Source of the DNA: CAWAYH01 sp963786195
Lineage (GTDB): Bacteria > Acidobacteriota > Vicinamibacteria > Vicinamibacterales > 2-12-FULL-66-21
DNA: 64,000 nt
Reading direction: 5' to 3'
Assembly (NCBI GenBank): GCA_963786195.1
Contig: CAWAYH010000001.1
Coordinates: 186,001 to 250,000, forward strand
In this document: in pieces, positions 19,895 to 31,464 of the stretch
How positions within the stretch are numbered: position 1 is the first letter of the stretch
Layout: every line of letters starts with the position of its first letter
The notes under the pieces: model-generated
What the model saw: only the letters and a program-made list of their open reading frames with translations
What the model was told of the DNA's origin: nothing
Database searches by the model: none
Program-made: the position numbers and the translations under genes

Positions 19895-20830
19895 ATGACC
19901 GTCGCAGTCCTCATCGTCAACTGGAACGGCGGGGAGCTGCTCGCCGCTGCCTGGAATCGCTCGAGCATCAGCGGCGTCAGCCGGACCACATTCTAGTCGT
20001 CGACAACGCCAGCACGGACGATTCTTTGCGGCTGGCGGAGCCGTTCTTGCGGCGGGTCGAGCTGATTCGGCTTCCGCGTAACGTCGGTTTCGCCCGCGCC
20101 AACAACATCGGCGCGGCGGCGGCCGCGCGGCTTCGATGCGCTCGCGCTCCTCAATCCGGACGCGTTTCGCCGAGCCCGGGCTGGCTCGAGGCGCTGGTCG
20201 CCGCCGCGGAGCGCGAGCCGGACGTGCGCCGCGTTCGCGAGCCAGATGCGGCTCGATTCGGCGCCGGATTATCTCGACGGTGCGGGCGACAGCTATCACG
20301 TCTCAGGACGCGCGTGGCGCAACGGCCACGGGCGGCCGGATCGCCGAGTGGCCGGCCGCGGAGCCGAGGTGTTCGCGCCCTGCGCCGCCGCGGCGCTGTA
20401 TCGGCGCGCACGCGTTCGAGGAGATTGGCGGCTTCGACGAGCAGTTCTTCTGCTACTTCGAGGACGTCGATCTTGGCTTCCGCCTGCGGCTGCGCGGCCA
20501 TCGCTGCCTCTACGTCCATTCCGCCGTCGTGCGGCACGTCAGCTCGGCGCTGAGCGGATATCGCAGCGATTTCGCCGTTTATCACGGCGAGCGGAACGCG
20601 TCTGGACGTTCGTCAAGAACATGCCCGGCCCGCTGCTCTGGTTGTATCTGCCGCAGCATCTCGCTCTGAATCTCGCGGCGCTCATGTATTACCCGTGGCG
20701 CGGGCAGGGAGCGGGTCGTCGCCAGGGCCAAGCTCGACGCGATCCGCGGGCTTGGTCCGCCGTGCTCAGGAGCCGCCGGCTGGTGCAACGCGCCCGGCGC
20801 GTGGACGCCTGGACGCTGCGGCGGCGATGA
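19895..20830 (+). CDS. Glycosyltransferase family 2 (rhamnosyltransferase-like), multiply frameshifted
   Basis: A single GT2 protein of about 310 residues is recoverable by joining frames. It starts MTVAVLIVNWNGGELL and continues ILVVDNASTDDSLRLAEPF, LIRLPRNVGFARANNIG, a region with an LNPDA-like donor motif, FEEIGGFDEQFFCYFEDVDLGFRLR, and a C-terminal membrane-associated segment VKNMPGPLLWLYLPQHLALNLAALMYYPW. Shifts occur near 19950, 20130, 20160, 20230, 20320-20400 and 20590. The conserved order of motifs makes a once-intact gene nearly certain. It precedes gmd and probably belongs to the same glycan pathway. Confidence 0.82.
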
Positions 20831-21063
20831 CGCGCGGCGTGGCTGCGCCGTACGTCAGCCGCTATTCCCTGGCGCCTCCGACGAAGCTGCTCGCCGGAGT
20901 GCGACGCCGCCGACCGCCTCTTCTGAGGTAAAGCCGCGCGCGAGAGATGGTCTTGCAGGATTTACACGGAGCGGTTCACGCGCGCGTAGATCCTGCCAAC
21001 CGATGGATCGTACGAGCTTCACACAACTGCGTCGCGATTACAGGTAAACTCTAGGCTTCAATC

Positions 21064-22072
21064 ATGGGCAAAGCGCGCGCTGATTAGCGGAATCACCGGG
21101 CAGGACGGGTCCGTATCTGGCCGAGCTGCTCCTCGACAAGGGCTACGAGGTCTACGGCATCGTTCGGCGCGCCAGCACGACCAACTACTGGCGTATCGAG
21201 CACCTGCTCGACCGGCTTCACCTTCGACCCGGCAGACCTGCTCGATCAGCTCTCGCTGATTCGAGTCATCGATGACGTCCGGCCGCACGAGTTCTACAAC
21301 CTCGCCGCGATGTCGTTCGTGCCGGCCTCCTGGGATCAGCCGATGCTGACGGGCGAGTACAACGCGCAGGGCGTCACGCGGGCGCTCGAGGCCGTTCGTC
21401 AGGTGGATCCCTCGATCCGCTTCTACCAGGCCTCGTCGAGCGAGATGTACGGCAAGGTGCGCGAGGTGCCGCAGACCGAGCTGACGCCGTTCTACCCGCG
21501 CAGCCCCTACGGCGTCTCGAAGGTCTTCGCGCACTACATCACCGTCAACTACCGCGAGAGCTACGACCTCTATCGCCGTTTCCGGCATCCTCTTCAACCA
21601 CGAATCGCCACGGCGCGGGCTGGAGTTCGTGACGCGCAAGGTCACCGACGGCGTCGCGCGCATCAAGCTCGGGCTCGCCGACGCGCTGAACCTGGGAAAT
21701 CTCGACGCGCAACGCGACTGGGGGTATGCCGGCGGATTACGTGCGCGCGATGTGGATGATGCTGCAGCAGGACACGCGCCGACGACTACGTCATCGCGAC
21801 CGGACAAAGCCACTCCGTCCAGGAGCTGGTCGAGGTGGCGTTCGCTCATGCGGGGCTTGACTGGAAGAAATACGTCCGCACCGACCCGAAGCTGCTGCGT
21901 CCGGCTGAAGTCGACCAGCTGATCGGCGATTCGTCCAAGGCTCGAAGCCGCGCTCGGATGGAAGCCGGAAGTCGACTTTCCAGCTCTCGTGCAGATGATG
22001 GTGGATGCGGATATCGAGAGACTCAAGGCCCAGGGCGCGGGGCTGAGAGTCGCGGAGCGGACTGGCGCCTGA
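21064..22072 (+). CDS. gmd: GDP-mannose 4,6-dehydratase (multiply frameshifted)
   Basis: An SDR-family enzyme converting GDP-mannose to GDP-4-keto-6-deoxymannose, the precursor of GDP-rhamnose, fucose or perosamine. Bridging one-base insertions gives the Rossmann segment ALISGITGQDGSYLAELLLDKGYEVYG, then RRASTTNYWRIEHLLDRL, EFYNLAAMSFVPASWDQP, the catalytic QASSSEMYGKVRE and SPYGVSKVFAHY (S/T-E-Y-K set), GILFNHESPRRGLEFVTRKV, LGNLDAQRDWGYA, LRPAEVDQLIGDSSKA and the end MVDADIERLKA. At least seven shifts lie between about 21080 and 21950, and those I could resolve each look like one extra base. No GDP-4-keto-6-deoxymannose reductase is seen next to it. Confidence 0.9.
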
Positions 22073-22122
22073 CGTCCTGGGTCTGTCTAGACTAGTCTAG
22101 AAGCTGTCTCATAAACCTGATG

Positions 22123-22282
22123 CTCGTTCCAAGGTGCGAGCGAGCATGTCGAGCGAGCCACGCGACTGGAGCGCGCCGGCGCCCTTCGACTTCGCTCAGG
22201 GCGTGGTGAGCATAGTCGAACCACGAAGCGGCGCGCGAGAGAGCGTGCAGGGGAGTCCGAGGGGCGAAGCCCCTCGGATAGA

Positions 22283-22286
<4 letters not shown>
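22123..22286. repeat. Dispersed structured repeat, copy 1 (with nested palindromic insert)
   Basis: This intergenic stretch matches 38827-38945 over most of its length: CTCGTTCC, GGTGCGAGCGAGCATG, GCGAGCGAGCCACGCGA, GAAGCGGCGCGCGAGAG, CCGAGGGGCGAAGCC and a terminal CTAG are shared. Its 3' end forms a perfect 9+3+9 hairpin (CCGAGGGGC, GAA, GCCCCTCGG). Relative to copy 2 it holds about 45 extra bases (near 22178-22224) containing another imperfect inverted repeat, TTCGACTTCGCTCA with TGAGCATAGTCGAA. No coding potential was recognised. Confidence 0.8.
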
Positions 22287-24127
<1,841 letters not shown>

Positions 24128-24139
24128 GAGGATACATCA

Positions 24140-26023
24140 TCAGCGCGGCTGAACCTTGCCGATCATCAGGATTTCGGCGGCGTTGGGAGGCACGTCCGTG
24201 ACCCGGAATTCGAGACGCCGGAATCGGGGATTGGCGCCGAAGGGAAGAAGCAGCTGCATGGGGAGCCAGCGGTCCGAGGGAACCCGCACCACGTCAGCCG
24301 GCCGCCCGTCCAGCCGCAGCTCGACCCGGAGCTCCTGCGTCGCGGCGCGGAGCGGCACCGTGAACGATCTCGAGCCTGACGGCACGAACACGCTGCTCGT
24401 TGGTCCCGCTACGCGATAGCGGACGCCGTCCAGTTCATCGCGCCAGCCCGACAGGCCTATCCCCTGATGCTCCAGGTTGAAGTCGGCTCGCTCGTTGCGG
24501 GCGCGCACCGGAATGGACGCCGCGAGGTACCGACCGTGACCGCGGCAACGATCCATGTCGTCACTCGTGGCCACGGGTGACGAGGCATGGAGGACCAGCC
24601 GGCTGCCGTGCCCAGCAGCAGCCAGAATGTGAGCGCCGGCTCATCGATCAGCAAGGGATGGCCGCCCAGCCAGGACAGCACGAATGCCAGCAGCCCGGTC
24701 ACGATGCCCCAGCGCACCGGGTCACCCGGATTCGTGCGTACCAGATACACGCACGATCGTGCCGCGACGGCGAGGATCCAGACGAAGGCCACGAGCCCGA
24801 CGACTCCGAGCTCCGCGAGGATCTGCAGGAAGTTGTTGTGCGCGTTCTCGTGGACGGCCGGCGGAAAGACCTCGAGGAGCTCTGGCGAGCTGAACTCGCC
24901 GGATCGGGACGGATACCGGCCGATGCCAACGCCGAACGCAGGCGAGGCGCCGAGCATACGCAGGCTCGTGTGGGCGAGTTCCCAGCGGACCTGGAAAGCG
25001 GTGACGGCTCCGCGCTGGTTTCCCCTCTCCGGCAGCGATTTCGTGATGCCGACCGCCGCCGCAACCAGTACAGACTGCCGCTGCTGCGAAGGCGAAGCGT
25101 CGCGCGCGAGGGCTTAGCGCACGATGCATGACCACCGCCGCCGGCGCGGCGAGCGCGACCAGACCCGCCAGGAGCGCCATCCGCGAGCCCGTGATCCAGA
25201 CGGACGCCGCGATCACGACCGCAGCGAGGCCCCAGCGCCAGCCCTGACGAAGGCGGGTCAGTCCAAGAGCCGCGAACAGCGCCATGACAAAGAACGATCC
25301 CGCGGCGTTCACGTCGCCGTAATGCGCGTTGAACCGCTGGCTGAGCAAGAATCCGGCAAACGCGCGCAGCGGCGCATCGAGGCGAAGCGCTCCCTCCCAG
25401 AGGCGGAGGACGTTGACCGCGGATGCGGCCGCGGCCCCGAACACGAGCGATTTGACCAGCAGCGGGGCGAACGTTCCGTCACGACGCGCGGCGGCCGACG
25501 CCGCCCTGACGATCACGAGCGATTCGATCGCCCGCATGGCGGCGTCCAGCGGGTCCCAGCTGTCGAACGTCCGCAGATAGTTCTGGCTCACCAGCTGCCA
25601 GACGAATTCGCCAACCGCCGTGCCGCCGAATCGCCAGACTTCGACCGCGAACTGAACGAAGAGTGAGGCGACGACGACCGCAGTGGTCAGCAGCAGCGGG
25701 AGGTCCAGCTCGTCGGCGTCGTCGCGCGCCGTGGTGCACTGTCGCGCGCAATATCCGGCTGAAAACGCGATCGCGAGTGTTTCGACCCACGCCACCGAGG
25801 GATCCCAGCGTCGTCCCAGCCACGTGGCCACCGGGATGACGCTGGCGAGGACGATCAGCGCGGTGGACGGGCGTCGCGCCGAGAGGATGACCAGGAGCAG
25901 CGCCGCGGCAATGGCGGGCACGCCCACGCGCTCGAATCGCGCGAGCGAGAACAGGAGCGTCAGAAAGAGAACCGCGGCTACAGCCGCGAGGGCCTTCCAG
26001 CCGGCTTCGCGGAACGTCGTCAT
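24140..26023 (-). CDS. O-antigen ligase / Wzy_C family membrane protein (frameshifted)
   Basis: About 625 residues after bridging shifts near 25073 (one extra base) and 24535. Around ten hydrophobic helices from the N-terminus are followed by the family's periplasmic loop with VGIGRYP and HENAHNNFLQILAELGVVGLVAF, the H-x(6)-N/QxxxE-type signature of Wzy_C/WaaL ligases and polymerases. A soluble C-terminal part (PVRARNERADFNL to MIGKVQPR) follows. It is 12 bases downstream of, and on the same strand as the WecA-like gene's upstream side, so the two probably form one transcript. Ligase and polymerase cannot be told apart from sequence alone. Confidence 0.82.
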
Positions 26024-26269
26024 CGATCAAGCGCCAGGGACCAAATAGACACAAATGATACGCGAGGCACTCCTTTCCATTTTGTGTAAGCTAGGACGAC
26101 GACCGACCGCGTTAATGAACAGGAGCCGACCAGACGATAGACAGTTTCGTGGCCTCGTTGCGACACTCAGGGGGTCGTTCGGCCGTTACAGCACGGCGGT
26201 ACGCTGGAGAACGCTCCGGAACGACGTTTGCTTGTCAGCGTCCTCGACTTTGCTGAGGGCTTGACCGCA

Positions 26270-27538
26270 ATGAAGGCACATCAGACCGTTGCCGCTTCGG
26301 TTGCCGCGGTCCTGTTCTTCGGCTTTGCCACAATCGCCTCGGCCCAGCTGCAGACGCCCGTATACGTCGCGGGGTTCAGCAGCCCGATCGCATTCGTACA
26401 GGACCCGTCGGATGCGACCGTGCAGTACGTGGCCCAGCAAGGCGGGCTGATTCGTGTCATCAAGGATGGCGTTCTCCAAGGCACACCGTTCCTGAATGTG
26501 GGACCGTGGATTGTGTCTGGTGGAGAACAGGGTCTGCTGGGTCTTGCCTTCCCCCCGAACTACGCATCGACCGGACGGTTTTTCGTCAGCTTCACGAGAT
26601 CGCCTGACGGGCAGACCGTCGTCGCGCGTTTCAGTCGCTCTGGGACTCCTCTCGTGGCGGATCCCGGTTCGTACTTTCCGCTGAAGTGGTCCGCCGATCC
26701 GGATCCTGGCGAGGCCGATTCTGTCCCGCAGCAATACATCCCGCAGCCCTTCGCGAATCACAACGGTGGCTGCATCGCGTTCGGACCCGACGGATATCTG
26801 TACATCTCGCGCGGCGACGGAGGCTCCGGCAACGATCCCGGACACAACGCGCAGAACGTCACGGAGCTGCTGGGAAAGGTCCTTCGGATCGACATCAACG
26901 TTCCGATCGAAAACGACGAGGGCTTCGTCGTGCCCCCGGGCAACGCCGGCCTCCCTCGTCCCGAGATCTGGGCCCTGGGCCTCCGCAACCCGTGGAAGTT
27001 CAGCTTCGACGACCCCACGAAGGGTGGCACGGGGGCGATTGTGATCGCCGACGTCGGCCAGGATCTGATCGAAGAGATCGACTACGGGCCGGCGGGCCAG
27101 AGCGGCCGGAACTACGGCTGGCGCAACTTCGAGGGCAACCGCGAAAACATCACGGACAAGCCGCTCGCGTCGGCGCCAATCCCTCCGCTCTTCGAGTACG
27201 GCCACAACATCGGGCGGTCGATCAGCGGTGGCTACGTGTATCGCGGGAACGCGATGCCGGATTTGCGAGGCCGCTACGTCTTTGCGGACTACGTCACCCG
27301 CCGGCTCTGGTCGCTGACCTACACCGTCAATCCGGGGACCGGTGAGGCCACCGCGACCGCCGTGTTCGAGCACACGGGCGAAGTGGGTGGGTCGAACGTG
27401 CTCGGCAACGTCAGCGGGTTCGGCGTCGACGCTGCCGGAGAGCTTTACATCATCAATTACAGCGCGGGGGCAATCCTGCGGCTGACGAGAATACCGCCGG
27501 CAGGTACGCCGACGGGCCTTCGCATTATCCGATTCTAG
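26270..27538 (+). CDS. Secreted PQQ-dependent sugar dehydrogenase (GSDH/YliI family)
   Basis: 422 residues from the ATG at 26270, which gives a clean signal peptide (MKAHQTVAASVAAVLFFGFATIASAQ). The mature protein has the six-bladed propeller pattern of soluble aldose sugar dehydrogenases: VQYVAQQGGLIRVI, GGEQGLLGLAFPPNY, HNGGCIAFGPDGYLYISRGD, GDGGSGNDPGHNAQN, LGLRNPWKFSFDDP, IADVGQDLIEEIDY, RNYGWRNFEG and ISGGYVYRG. Members oxidise sugars in the periplasm with PQQ and pass electrons to a respiratory carrier. A near-identical-architecture paralogue starts four bases after its stop. No pqq biosynthesis genes are in the window. Confidence 0.88.
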   Translation: MKAHQTVAASVAAVLFFGFATIASAQLQTPVYVAGFSSPIAFVQDPSDATVQYVAQQGGLIRVIKDGVLQGTPFLNVGPWIVSGGEQGLLGLAFPPNYASTGRFFVSFTRSPDGQTVVARFSRSGTPLVADPGSYFPLKWSADPDPGEADSVPQQYIPQPFANHNGGCIAFGPDGYLYISRGDGGSGNDPGHNAQNVTELLGKVLRIDINVPIENDEGFVVPPGNAGLPRPEIWALGLRNPWKFSFDDPTKGGTGAIVIADVGQDLIEEIDYGPAGQSGRNYGWRNFEGNRENITDKPLASAPIPPLFEYGHNIGRSISGGYVYRGNAMPDLRGRYVFADYVTRRLWSLTYTVNPGTGEATATAVFEHTGEVGGSNVLGNVSGFGVDAAGELYIINYSAGAILRLTRIPPAGTPTGLRIIRF

Positions 27539-27541
27539 AAA

Positions 27542-28837
27542 TTGTCGACAATCGTTTCGCGCGTAGCGTCCAGTCTCAACGTCCTCGTTCTGACGGTGTT
27601 CTCCGTTCTCCTGCTGCCCGTGTCCGACGCCGCCGCGCAGTTGCGCGCCGCTGTTTACGTCGGCGGCCTCGCGTCGCCGGTAGGGTTCGTTCAGGATCCA
27701 TCGGACCCGAGCGTCCAGTACGTGGTGGAGCAGGGCGGGGCGATTGTGGTCATCAAGGACGGCGTCAAGCTGAACACGCCGTTTCTGGATCTCTCAGACC
27801 GCATCATTACCGGCGGCGAGCGGGGACTCGTCGGCCTGGCGTTTCCGCCGGACTACGGCGCCAGCGGCCGCTTCTACGTGTACTTCACGCGTGCGGGCGA
27901 TGGTCACTCGGTGGTCGCGCGCATCAACCGCTCTGCCGATCCGCTCGTGGCGGACGTCAACACGATCAAGGAGCTGGTCTGGTCCGCCGACCCCGATCCG
28001 GACGAGCCCGATTCGACCCCGCAGCCCTTCATCCCGCAGCCATTCGAAGAGCACAAGGCCGGGTGCATGATGTTCGGGCCCGACGGCTTTCTCTACATTG
28101 CGCTCGGCGACGGCGGCGACTCGAACGATCCGCTGAACAACGCGCAGAACACGACCGAATTGCTCGGCAAGATCCTGCGCATCGACGTCAACGTTCCCGA
28201 CGACAACGAGCAAGGCTTTGTCACGCCCGAGGGCAATGCGGGCCTGCCGCGGCCGGAGATCTGGAGCCTGGGCTGGCGAAACCCGTGGAGGTTCAGCTTC
28301 GACGATCCAGCGAAGGGCGGAACCGGCGCGATGGTGATCGCCGACGTGGGTCAGGAGGGGTGGGAAGAGATCGACTACGAACCAGCGGGCAGGCCCGGAC
28401 GCAACTACGGATGGCGCGTCTTCGAAGGTTCGCACGAGCACGTGACGACGGAGCCGCTCGCGTCACCAGCCCTGCCTCCGGTATTCGAGTACGACCACGT
28501 GGTCGGCCGGTCCATTACGGGCGGCTACGTGTACCGTGGCCAGTCGATGGCGAGCATGCGCGGCCGCTATTTCTTCGCCGACTTCATCACGCGGAAAGTC
28601 TGGTCGCTCGCGCTGACGATCGACGAGGCGACCGGCGAGGCGACGGCGTCGGACCTCGTGGATCACACCGAGGACCTGTCCACCGACACGACACTGGGCA
28701 GATTCAGCAGCTTTGGTGTCGATGCGGCGGGCGAGCTGCTGGCCGTCAGCTATTCGGAAGGCGCTATCCTGCGCATCGGCCAGATCCCTGCCACTCCCGG
28801 CGGCCTGCGGATCATCCGCGACGGCCAGCTCCGCTGA
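27542..28837 (+). CDS. Secreted PQQ-dependent sugar dehydrogenase (GSDH/YliI family), tandem paralogue
   Basis: 431 residues from a TTG start, with a signal peptide ending near SDAAAQ. It aligns with the preceding gene over its full length: VQYVVEQGGAIVVIKDG, GGERGLVGLAFPPDYG, AGCMMFGPDGFLYIALGDGG, LGWRNPWRFSFDDPAKGGTG, IADVGQEGWEEIDYEPAG, RNYGWRVFEGSHEHVT and GGYVYRGQSM. The two are a tandem duplication and almost certainly co-transcribed, since only three bases separate them. They differ mainly in the signal peptide and surface residues, so the substrates may differ. Confidence 0.88.
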   Translation: MSTIVSRVASSLNVLVLTVFSVLLLPVSDAAAQLRAAVYVGGLASPVGFVQDPSDPSVQYVVEQGGAIVVIKDGVKLNTPFLDLSDRIITGGERGLVGLAFPPDYGASGRFYVYFTRAGDGHSVVARINRSADPLVADVNTIKELVWSADPDPDEPDSTPQPFIPQPFEEHKAGCMMFGPDGFLYIALGDGGDSNDPLNNAQNTTELLGKILRIDVNVPDDNEQGFVTPEGNAGLPRPEIWSLGWRNPWRFSFDDPAKGGTGAMVIADVGQEGWEEIDYEPAGRPGRNYGWRVFEGSHEHVTTEPLASPALPPVFEYDHVVGRSITGGYVYRGQSMASMRGRYFFADFITRKVWSLALTIDEATGEATASDLVDHTEDLSTDTTLGRFSSFGVDAAGELLAVSYSEGAILRIGQIPATPGGLRIIRDGQLR

Positions 28838-28841
28838 CGCG

Positions 28842-30299
28842 TCACCGCGCGCCGATCACCGCGTAATCGAGATGCGAATAGATACGCCCGTTCAGCTTGT
28901 CGACATTGGCGTTGATCGTCTCTGCCATCTCGACGAGCGCCGGCTCCGCCGCCTGGGGCAGGACGATGGGCTGAAGCTTGTGTTCTGACGGGATGGGCGA
29001 ACGATACTCGACGTCGACGCGGCTGAAGCCGCTGGCGATGACCAGGTACTGCAGCGTGTCGGGGTGCAGCGGCCAGACGTGTGTGATGTCGCGGATGTAG
29101 CTGTCGAAGAACGCGACCCAGCACGCCGGGTTCAGCGTTTCGAGGACGATGCGGCCGCCCGGCCGGAGCTTGTGGAAGGCGAGCTCGAGGAAGCGCAGCA
29201 GGTAGCCGCGGTTGCAGGTGTTCGACGACCTGCGCGGCGAACAGAGCCGCCAAGCGACTCGTCGGCGACAGACGACAGGTAGCTGACGGCGTCCGCTTCC
29301 GTGACGTCGAGTCCGCGTCCGCGGCAGGTCTCGACCATCTCGTGATTCAGATCGATGCCGCGTGCGCGTGACGCCGGCGCGGCCGAGCAGTTCGAGGAAC
29401 TCGCCGCGACCGCAGCCGACGTCGAGCACGTCGGATGCGCCCTCGAAGAAGGGCAGATAACTCTCGAGCCGCGCGCGGATGTCGTCGCGCGATCCGCGAA
29501 ACTGATCTTCGAAGCCGAGGTACTTGTAGGCGTCCAGCGCCGGCGAGAAGTCCGGCGTCGTCCGGCGTGTCTCCGCGCCCCGCTGGGGACGTGGCGCTCC
29601 TGAACCGGCCCCGGCTGAACCGCTGAACCTGGAGAGCGCTCGACCTCGCGCTTGAGCACCAGCGAGGCCTGCTGCGACGACGCTGACCAGCGTCCGGAGC
29701 TGCTCGTGCTCGCCGGTCAGCGCGGCCGCGCGCGCGTCGAGACGCAGGTCCCGGCCGCTCGCGATTCCCAGCGCTTGTCGACGCCGCTCCGCCAGGCCGC
29801 TGAGCGACGGATTCAGGACGAGCGCGCCGCCCCCGGACTCGCGATCCCGGTGTCGACGTACAGCGGTGATCTGCTGCAGGTATTCGATCAGCCGCGTCTG
29901 GAACTCGACCAGCGCACGCGAACGCCTGGCGAACGCCTGCGGACATCCTCAAGCGCCGCGTGATGGGCGTCGCGCGCCGCGCGACGGTCTGCGATTCAGA
30001 TGATCGACGAGCCGCGAGTTGAAGGTCAGCTGCCGCTGGAGGTAGGGCGCGACGATCCGCCAGACGAAACCGTCAGGCGGCCGCCAGCCCTGACGCCTCG
30101 CGGCGGCGACGGGGAGGATGTTCCACGCGTCGTTGAGCGCGCCGATCTGATGATCGTCGAAGGCGGGCGCGCATCGCGGACGTCCGGCTGGCCGGACAGC
30201 GCCGTCGAGCGCGGTCAGCGCTTCGTTGTAGCGCCGGTCGGCTTCCTCGCGCTCTTTCGCAGGCGCCGCAGCGTCTCTTCGAGCGACTCGGTCGGTCAC
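28842..30299 (-). CDS. Class I SAM methyltransferase with N-terminal helical/coiled-coil region (multiply frameshifted)
   Basis: Joining frames gives about 480 residues. The N-terminus (VTDRVARE... then KEREEADRRYNEALTALD) is charged and helical and includes IGALNDAWNILP and FVWRIVAPYLQRQLTFNSRLVDHLNR, a pattern seen in methyltransferases of glycan clusters. The catalytic part has FEDQFRGSRDDIRARLESYLP, MLDVGCGRGEFLELLG (motif I, near 29429), IDLNHEMVETCRGRGLDV, LRFLELAFHKLRPGGRIVLETLNPA and IRDITHVWPLHPDTLQYLV. Shifts lie near 29225, 29280-29380, 29590, 29800 and 29960-30200. The GTG start at 30299 probably overlaps the stop of thiG (GTGA). The C-terminal 130 residues read cleanly. Confidence 0.8.
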
Positions 30300-31101
30300 G
30301 CGCGATCGGCTGCCGGCGCCGGCTGCGATCAGCCCCTCCGTCGGGCTGCTCGCCGACGCGTGCGCGCGTCGCGGAATGCGGCCCGCGCGGAACGCGAGAC
30401 GGCCGGCCTCGACCGCCGAGCTTCATCGCCGTCGCCATCGCGACCGGATCCTCGCGCCAGCGCGATGGCGGTGTTCATCAGGACGCCGTCGACGCCGAGC
30501 TCCATGGCAATCGCCGCGTCCGAGGCCGTGCCGACGCCGGCGTCCACGATGACCGGCACGCGCGCCTGCTCGCGGATGATGCGGATGTTGTTGCGGGTTC
30601 TGGATGCCGAGGCCCGACCCGATCGGCGCGCCGAGCGGCATCACCGCCGCGGCGCCGGCTTCCTCGAGCTTGCGGCAGATGACCGGGTCGTCGTTCGTGT
30701 AGGGCAGCACGACGAATCCCTCGCGGACCAGCACGCGCGTCGCTTCGAGCAGCGCGACGTTGTCGGGAAACAGCGTCCGCTCGTCGCCGATCACCTCGAG
30801 CTTGACCCAGTTCGACAGCCCGACCTCGCGCGCCAGGCGCGCGGTCCGGATCGCCTCGTCGGCCGTGTAGCACCCGGCCGTGTTCGGCAGGATGAAGATG
30901 CGCTGGCGATCGATGTAGTCGAGCAGCGACTCCTGGTCGTGCGATCGGTGAGGTTCACGCGCCGCACGGCGACCGTCACCATGTCGGCGCCCGACGCCTG
31001 TGCGCATCGGCCATGACGGCGTGCGACGGGTATTTGCCGGTGCCGACGATCAGCCGCGAGCGAAAGGTCCGATCGGCAATGACGAGTGGATCATCGTTCA
31101 T
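30297..31101 (-). CDS. thiG: Thiazole synthase (multiply frameshifted)
   Basis: ThiG builds the thiazole phosphate of thiamine from 1-deoxy-xylulose 5-phosphate, dehydroglycine and ThiS-thiocarboxylate. Bridged frames give MNDDPLVIADRTFRSRLIVGTGKYPSH, FILPNTAGCYTADEAIRTARLARE, NWVKLEVIGDERTLFPDN (with the Schiff-base lysine), VLPYTNDDPVICRKLEEAGAAAVMPLGAPIGSGLGIQNP, VPVIVDAGVGTASDAAIAMELGVDGVLMNTAIA and an end near ASSPTEGLI. Shifts occur near 31005, 30950, 30600, 30450 and 30330-30420. thiS lies just upstream on the same strand, the usual pairing. Confidence 0.88.
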
Positions 31102-31109
31102 GGCAATAT

Positions 31110-31173
31110 CTTAGGCATGGGAATTGGCAGATGGCAAATGGCAAATGGCAGATGGCAGGTGCGAATGCCTAAG
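31110..31173. repeat. Heptameric repeats (ATGGCAR) bracketed by a 9-bp inverted repeat
   Basis: Between thiS and thiG, four to five tandem copies of ATGGCAA/ATGGCAG lie between CTTAGGCAT (31110-31118) and its exact reverse complement ATGCCTAAG (31165-31173). The inverted repeat could fold the whole array into a hairpin in the thiS-thiG transcript. Confidence 0.75.
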
Positions 31174-31191
31174 GGTACGGCGGAGCGGATG

Positions 31192-31237
31192 ACAATCCCC
31201 AATCACCAATCGCCTCAATCGGCAATCCGCAGTCCCT
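31192..31237. repeat. Second heptameric array (CAATCNN) between thiS and thiG
   Basis: Units read CAATCCC, CAATCAC, CAATCGC, CAATCGG, CAATCCG and CAGTCCC in near-tandem order. The reverse complement of the unit is the GGATTGC/GGGATTG unit of the array near 47.6 kb, so the two arrays are related. Confidence 0.7.
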
Positions 31238-31258
31238 CGATCGAGTCCGCAATCGCCG

Positions 31259-31461
31259 TTAGCCTCCGCCGACGAAGTTCACGATCTCGATCTCGTCTCC
31301 CTCGTGGACGATCATCGAGTCGTAGCGGTCGCGTTTGACGATGGCGAGGTTGTGCTCGACGGCGACGCGGCGCGGAGTCGATGTTCAGGTCGGCGAGCAG
31401 GGCGCTGATGGTCAACGGGGCCGGCGATCTCGAACGGCTCGCCGTTCACGCGTATCTTCAA
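31259..31461 (-). CDS. thiS: Sulfur carrier protein ThiS (frameshifted)
   Basis: A 66-67-residue ubiquitin-like protein. From a TTG start it reads KIRVNGEPFEIAG, then, after shifts near 31425 and 31378, TISALLADLNIDS and MIVHEGDEIEIVNFVGGG. The C-terminal Gly-Gly, which is adenylated by ThiF and thiocarboxylated, is intact. It donates sulfur to ThiG, the next gene on the strand. No thiF, thiH/thiO or thiC is in view. Confidence 0.85.
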
Positions 31462-31464
31462 AGT

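Noticed and set aside
21058..22026. Antisense 322-residue frame across gmd
   Set aside because: The plus strand gives all GDP-mannose dehydratase motifs once one-base insertions are bridged; the antisense frame survives only as a shadow.
19895..22072. Calling the GT2 and gmd genes pseudogenes
   Set aside because: All motifs are present in order with no internal deletions, and error density is equally high in other segments, so sequencing error is the simpler reading.
26055..26264. Small frame in the gap before the sugar dehydrogenases
   Set aside because: No Shine-Dalgarno, no hydrophobic or domain pattern; I see nothing else in this 246-base gap beyond likely promoter DNA.
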